Below the pieces are notes generated by a model, which was not told the origin of the DNA, did no database searches, and saw nothing but the letters and a program-made list of their open reading frames with translations. A DNA stretch of 64,000 bases, taken from positions 1,430,551-1,494,550 of the forward strand of contig VWZP01008345.1 in assembly GCA_013396995.1 (NCBI GenBank). Reading direction: 5' to 3'. Both the position numbers and the translations under genes were made by a program. Below are positions 57,697 to 64,000 of the stretch, piece by piece (position 1 is the stretch's first letter; every line of letters starts with the position of its first letter). The stretch is from Dicaeum eximium (lineage: Eukaryota; Chordata; Aves; Passeriformes; Dicaeidae).

Positions 57697-60260
57697 GAAA
57701 CCCAGAGTCAAACAATACACTTGGGCACCAGAAGTGATGTTTAGGAAGCCATCCTCTGAATAGTTTCTTGCAACTATCCTTGTGTATTAAGAAGGAATGC
57801 TACAGTGGTACTCTCAATTCAGAGATTTTTTTTGTTTTTTCCATTTCCTTAATTTTCAGTCCTGGGTTGTTTTGTTTGGGTGTTGTTTTTTTTTTTAAAT
57901 CACCTTTCAGAGTAGTAGATGTTGATAATAGGAGAAATTGCATTAAAAATAATAGATCAAGATGGAGTTCTCTTTCCTCTAGATGCGGCACTTCTGCCTT
58001 GGTTCTCTTAGCTTTGGTTCTCTCTGAGTCTGACAGGTTAAGTGTGCTCTTGTTAGTTGAAAATATCTTAAATGTAAACTGCAAAATGCATCTCCAGAAT
58101 GAAATAGTTGTCTCTTGCTAATACATGCTCATCTACAGCAGCTGGTTTTCAGTTTCAGTTAAGACACAAAATGGAACCACGTTCAGCAGAGTGACTCTTA
58201 TCACTGCTTTTTCCAAAGTGAAAAATGCACTATATTATTGCCACTGAAGTCAGGAGAGGTCTTTGAATTCAGAAAACATCTACTGAGTGTATGATGTCAT
58301 TTTTATGAAGTCATTCTTTTATTAGAATTGCAGTTTAGAAAAAACTGACTTCTGCTGTAAGGATAGTAAAATTGTTGTTAAATCCTGGTCTTGCAGAGTG
58401 ATTGGGATTAATTTCCTGTTCTATGATGCTGCAGTGAATAGCCTCTTTATCCCCAAACTACAGGAAACTGCTCAGTGTTTTGTATGAGGTTCTGCAGTGT
58501 GTGTGTTCCAGGGAGCTTGACATTTAAGGACACAGGCACATCTCCCCTCTGCCCCAGCAGCTGATGTGCAAGGAAAACATTGCAAGCTATGGAAGAGAAG
58601 CAGTTCATGTAAAACTGTACTGTGCAGGATTGCTTGTGTAACCCTGGCTCAGGTTTGTGTGATCCTGGTGCACAGCAGTGCTGTGACTGCTGTGTATCTA
58701 GAGTAGAAAATGCCAACTTCATTGGTTTTGTAGTTGTTCAGTTTTTAGCTGAAAATTCATCCCTGAATCTTGCAGTTGATGGATGTATAATTAAAAGGAT
58801 ATATTTTAATAAGACAGAAATTTTGTAGTCTAAACAAATGTTGCAAGATGACTTCAACAGAACAGATGCAGTAATGGTTTCACTTTTGGTTCTTCTCATC
58901 CCCTGGGATATGAAGCAGTACATTTAATAAACTATAAACATTTAATAAAAGATTATATGCTGCCTCCTAACCCAACAATTGTAAGCTCAGAAGCTGATTC
59001 TGCTGGTACTCGTTGCTCAGGTTTGAGCAGAGAAGATTTGTAGAAGTTGGCTCTAGGGTGCCAGGAGGTGCATGCTAGGGCTGGTTATCTTTTAACAATT
59101 GGCTTTCTCCTTTGTTTCATGCTTTTATTTCCCCCAAAAAGAGGCTAGAAAGTATGATAGATGTTTCTCCCTCCAAAGGACATGCTAAGCCTAAGGTTTA
59201 CAGTCTTACTGTAATTGTGTCTAAGTTGTCCTCTTTTTATTTGAAACAGGTCAACTGAAACAATATTTACTTGAAGTAATTTGTGGAAAAAGATGTTGAC
59301 TCTAATGCTATCCACTGTTAGGTTTTGCTCCTAATGTAGATAAAGGATAATTGTGATTACTTAGGACAACAGTTCAGAAGACAAAATTGAGAAATCTAGA
59401 ACTTAATGTTTAAGAGACACTGGAAGAAATGGAACTTAATCTTGCATGTTAAATTGGTGTTAGAAACATAACTTCATTATTAAAGCTCACTGAAAGCTTC
59501 TTTATGAGTCTCAGAAGCACTGACTTGGATTTAAAAGATTTTTTAAAATTATTATTTAACAGAAAATACATAATTTTGGTTAAATCTTTATGATTCCTGT
59601 ACCAATCTTATCCTTTTTCTGGGATCTTTTTGGTAGATCTTTTGTGTAGATATCCCAGTTTCTGTGTGTAGTAACTCTTGTTAGCAGTCAAAAGGATTGA
59701 TCAGTCTGGCATGGAGGGACTCTTTTTAATGAGTTACTGTCAAGAAGTGAGGGGTTTCTAATGTTTTTAAAATCATACATGAATCAAATGCAGTTTCTGC
59801 TGCAAGAGTCAGAGGCTTAAAGCTGTATTTACAGATGAGGGGAAAAGGTATGAGACAATTAAAGACATTTTAGGGGGGCTGCAACTCATTTTGTGGACTA
59901 TAAAAGTACTTCATCCTGCACAGATGAGGGAGTGATCCTCTATGCAAGTCAGCTATCACATTAACAGATATTGGCAGGCATTATTGCAAGTGCTTTACCC
60001 CTTTGATTAGGCCTTGATTGCCACTCAGGAAGCAGATACAGCTTGCAGCCATCTCACTTCAGCTTGTGCAAGCGTGTGATGAAGGAGCATGAAGGCAGAT
60101 GTTTATAGCGTGCCCCCCATCCTCCGTGTTGAAAGGCTCACTAAGGTTCATCAAAGAAAGAATCCCTTACTTCGGGGCAATTCTGAGCTGTGGTTTGCAA
60201 TTGAGCGCCCCTCAGAGAGGATTTTGAAAGTTTACTTGCCTCTCTGCTATGTATTTTCAG

Positions 60261-60473
60261 GTGCTCTCACAGTTGGCCTTGTGCGACAGTGTCAAACCAT
60301 CCATGGACGTGACAGGACCTGTATTCCTCCACGGCTGCCTCCCGAGTGGGTCACTACGTTATTTTTCATCATAATGGGAATCATTTCACTAACTGTCACA
60401 TGTGGTTTGCTGGTGGCTTCCCACTGGCGAAGAGAAGCTACTAAATATGCCCGCTGGATAGCTTTCACTGGAA
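60261..60473 (+). CDS. MOSMO: MOSMO (modulator of smoothened), coding exon 2 of a partial gene
   Basis: Small four-pass membrane protein (human C16orf52) that works with MEGF8 and the ubiquitin ligase MGRN1 to remove Smoothened from the cell surface and cilium, damping Hedgehog signalling. The exon is bounded by TATTTTCAG and GTAAGT, starts with two bases of a split Gly codon and ends in phase 1. It reads ALTVGLVRQCQTIHGRDR, CIPPRLPPEW, a membrane segment (TTLFFIIMGIISLTVTCG), then SHWRREATKYARWIAFTG. This is near-identical to the human protein from about residue 37 to 107. The paired extracellular Cys fit its claudin-like fold. Exon 1 is probably inside the 380-N gap; the remaining exons were not found before the right edge. 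Confidence 0.95.
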
Positions 60474-63400
60474 GTAAGTGACCTCAACTGCACAGTTGGC
60501 CTGTACGCAGGATAAACTGCTGGAGTCTGAAATAACCCATAGCGTTGGAAAGGAGCAAGTGCTTAGGGCTCCTGCTATGCAAAACAGTCCTTCTCTTTGG
60601 ATACCACATCTGAAGGAAAAATAAGTCTTCAGAAATAAAGGGGTTGGTATCTTAAGTGATTTAAGTCTCGTAATTGAGAGGGAATAATGGTGTGAAAGAA
60701 AGGAAGGCCTGACCCCTTCCCCTTCCTTGGGCAGTGCCATTAATTGACCTAAGAAAATGAGCAGGGATAGAAGAGGTCAGTTCTGACTTGAGTGGCTGTA
60801 GTATTTCATACTTCCCCACTCCCATATATCCAGGACTTAATCCTAGCAGCTTGCAATTACTGAAAATTCCCTCTCCGACGCAGAGGAGGCAGTTGGTACA
60901 TCTGAGGTAACCTGTCCCTCTGTCCCTTACCCAGGTGTCTCGTGAATACCTCGTTCAGGGTTGAGGCTGGTTCAGTTCTGCTTCATGCTCACAGCAGCTG
61001 CTTTATTCAGAATGTCTGCATCCTAATTGGCTATGCAGGAGGATGGCCCACTGCAGAGCATCTGCTGTGCTTCACAGCACCAAGACTTCTGCTTCCAGAA
61101 GTGACCTGCAGCCGTGCTTTAGCCAGAGGGAGGAGTACCAGTGCTTTTCTGCCTCCCTTCACTGTGCTCTGCATGAGCACCAGTGTAACTCCTCACAGCT
61201 GAGCCTGCTCCAGCAGCAACATATCCTATGGCTACTTCAGTGAAAAAAAAAAAAAACAAAAAAACAACAGTTATAAAGAGCAAGGGGAATAACTTTCAAA
61301 CTTCCTTTTCTTGGTGTGTGTTACAGGCTTAGCCCAACTGTGAAATGGTGCCTTAATGGTGGGGATGACAGCATGAAAAAACTCAAAACCTGAGGGCTTT
61401 TAAATTGACTTGAATTATGACAAACCACTAAAGGTAGTGTGAACACTAACTAGAAAATGCAGGTTTGTGGTTTACACTGGCATAAATAAGGTTTAATAGA
61501 ACTCTGTGACATCTAATGGTATGTAATGTGAGTTAGATTTAACCTTGTTTTTGGGAAGGGAATAATATTAAAAAGTGCTCGGCTTCAACAAAGGTACTTC
61601 ACTGAGGCCCTTGTACAATCAAAGCCATCTTTCTGACAACGTTGCTACACAGCATATTAAATTAATAGTGCAGCTCTTGCAGACAATGGAGCTATTGAAA
61701 TGCTGGATCCATTGTGATTGACTTTCATTTATTTTCCGGTGAATGATTAAAATAGCAGACCTGAGTATTACTGAATATTCCATCCCAACTTTTCCAGTGC
61801 ATCTGTTTATCTATACACATTTCATGTGTATCTAATGTATGTGGTAGGGGGTTAGAGTCAAAATGCTGTATAAAGTTAAAATACTTACAGTAAGCTGGAG
61901 TAAAAGCTCGTGGGTAAAGAGGGGAGTTTAAGTTCTAGATATCAATGTTTTTATTTAATATCTGAAATCATCATGTCCATGCAGCTTTGGTTTTCTACAG
62001 CTGTGATGATTAGTTCAGCCAAAAAGTGTGGTAGCCTAAGGCTTTTTTGTTTTGGGTTTTTTCTCTAGAGATTTCTTCAGGCTTGCAACAGGTTCATTAT
62101 TAGATGTCTCAGTATAGAAGGACATTTTTATTTCAGCACTTGTCTTCTTGGTATAAGATGTTTAATAATGAAACACACTAATTTGTTCTTTTGCAAGTCA
62201 GAATTATTCATAATTCTATTAAGATACGATCTCTGCGTTGCTGAAATTATACAATTCAATGTCTTTGGTATTCATCTCCAATACATACAATTCCGTGACC
62301 TTTGTGTTCCTGTTAACAAAGATGATGGGGAATTTTATCTCTGAACTCACTTTTTAGGAAAATTAATTTTGAAAAATAAAAATGAGTGGAAGGAAGAATT
62401 CTAGATTTTTCAAAAAGTTGTTAAGAGTGACTTCTGTGGTTCATTGGATGCAACCCAAATTAGTAACCTATTTGTAGGTTAGTATTAGGAAATATGCAGC
62501 CATGTGAAATCAATTTGAAATACTCTGAGCAGATCCTTCCTCTGAAGTGCCAGTGCTGTTTAGATGAAAATGTGTAACTCATTAGAAGTGGGTAGGGAAG
62601 ACTTCATATTTGTATTACATCTCATCTGCAAGTGATTTCAAAACTCAGTGGCCTCGTGCAGGCTGCTGGCAGATATTCTTCTCACAGAACTTTCTGAACA
62701 CAGCGCAGGACATGCTATCCTGGGCAGGCAGGGAAGTCTGCTGGGGCTTCCAGGGGAAGCTCTGGGACTGCAGCTCCGTTCCTTCAAATGCAGGGGCTCT
62801 GGAGTAAGTATCTGAGGCAAAGGAATCCTCTTGCTCAGCCTTTTCCTTACAACTCTGAGAGGAGCAAGGAAAGCCTGGTAAGAGGTCACTTTTGTCCACT
62901 TCATGCTGGAATTTGTATAACTTATATTTTTCATGTAATTTTTGCTTGTAATCTTGGGATAACTCCAGGTGTTTTCAAGTAAATACCTCTAGCTAAATTT
63001 TTTTATCTGCATACCTATAAATATGAATTGTTGCTGAGAGTGGTCTTGTTTATCTTGTTTAGCTAAGAGACATGAAAAAGGCAGAAGTTTAATCTGTCAG
63101 TTCTCTTTCTTTACACTTCTGAAGGGATACACCCCAGAGGGTATTTACAAGCACAGCATTTGCCTCATTCCCCAGTTGTTGATGGGTTTACTGCACAGAA
63201 ACTTATCCTTTCTGCAAACAGCTTTGTGGAGAGGAGAGATACTGCTGTCCTCCAGGTCATAGTGCCTGAGTGACAGAAGTCTTGAATAGGTAAATGTGAA
63301 GGTCTTCGTTCATTTCTTATGGAGAAGAATCTTTCAGGAATCAGTATTCCTACTGATGGGATGGGTATTGTCACTCTGGGCATAGACACCATCAAAACTA

Positions 63401-64000
63401 TCACTGGTGTTTCAGTAGTACCTCATACAGTGTAATGGAGAGTGGGTTCCTTGTTGGTGTTCATCTGTGCACTGCCCAGGTTTTGTGTGATTCTTCAATG
63501 AGCAGGGTGTTACAAACCCATAGCTGTGCTTGGTGTGTAGGTAGCAGGCAAAGCTCTGATCAGCTGGTCCTTTGCTTGTGTGCCAGAGCCGCCTTTTGCC
63601 ATCGCAGCTTCTGTACCATCTCAGCACTAGTTTTGCCCTGGGACATAGTGACACAAGTTGGTAGCCAAAAAAGTGATGTGCCTTTGGTATTTTTCCACAT
63701 GTCTCTGACACTGCTCCCACTTTGCTACTTCTGCTTCAGATTTACATAAGATCTCTGGCCTTTTCAGGGTGCTTGTTTTCCATCTTCTGGTTGATAAGAT
63801 AGGATGTGGTGAAGGTGTGGAAATCTCAAATGTTGTCATTTTCATGGTCCTTCAGACAGATACTGTTAAGTTCCATAAATAGAAACAATGTCCAGAGCTT
63901 ATTCCCCTTGGAGGCCACATAGGTGATCTCATGTATGTTATTGCAATTTTGGCTATTGTAGGAATTCACAGAGCTCCCTCAAGATCTGTTTACATCGTAC
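60474..64000 (+). other. MOSMO: MOSMO intron 2 (to window edge)
   Basis: The next MOSMO exon should start by completing the Met codon after FTG. I found no matching sequence, so this is taken as intron. No repeats of a family I know and no other gene are visible. Confidence 0.65.

Larger units (their letters stand above)
40531..60260 (+). other. MOSMO: MOSMO intron 1 (about 20 kb)
   Basis: Long A/T-rich stretch between the CpG island and MOSMO exon 2. Apart from the CR1 tail, a 22-bp A run and the tandem repeats listed separately, I see no exon, RNA gene or intact mobile element. The short open frames show no family likeness. Confidence 0.7.

Noticed and set aside
60089..60260. Open frame extending upstream of MOSMO exon 2
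   Set aside because: The family similarity begins exactly after the TATTTTCAG acceptor; the upstream part is intron read-through.

Overview
The window is vertebrate nuclear DNA and almost certainly from a bird, possibly a passerine. It holds multi-exon genes with GT-AG introns, CpG-island promoters, two CR1 LINE 3'-end fragments of the avian type, and a fragment resembling a solo LTR seen in bird genomes. The gene order ZP2 - ANKS4B - CRYM - UQCRC2 - PDZD9 - MOSMO matches human 16p12, except that METTL9, IGSF6 and OTOA, which lie between CRYM and UQCRC2 in human, are not there. There are three assembly gaps: a single N at 23464, 126 N at 24385-24510 and 380 N at 39888-40267.

Layout. (1) 290-3482, minus: the first eight coding exons of ZP2, an egg-coat protein. 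The gene runs off the left edge; its TATA box and E-boxes lie at 3528-3600. (2) 3.6-7.2 kb: intergenic, with small 21-bp minisatellites and, at its right end, HNF4-like and HNF1-like sites. (3) 7247-11766, plus: ANKS4B, complete in two coding exons. (4) 11.8-15.7 kb: convergent intergenic DNA. (5) 15720-23568, minus: CRYM, eight coding exons, with exon 1 interrupted by the single N. (6) 24289-34863, plus: UQCRC2, 14 exons and a fully open 457-aa frame; its ATG is 721 bp from that of CRYM, inside one CpG island. (7) 35.7-39.2 kb, minus: one sure PDZD9 exon, a possible distal exon and an unassigned exon-like block. (8) 39.7-64 kb, plus: MOSMO. Its CpG island and probably exon 1 sit at the 380-N gap, a 20-kb first intron follows, and coding exon 2 is at 60261-60473.

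The genes do not form one pathway: ZP2 (egg coat), ANKS4B (brush-border adhesion complex), CRYM (ketimine reductase and thyroid-hormone binder), UQCRC2 (respiratory complex III), PDZD9 (PDZ protein of unknown role), MOSMO (Hedgehog attenuation). I built exon boundaries by hand from splice sites, reading frame and recalled family similarity; phases close through ZP2, ANKS4B, UQCRC2 and CRYM exons 2-8. I found no clearly new biological system. The oddest signals are an 84-codon open exon-like block inside UQCRC2 intron 6, an apparently incomplete PDZD9, a perfect 142-bp tandem duplication in MOSMO intron 1, and a single N that hides about 23 codons of CRYM.
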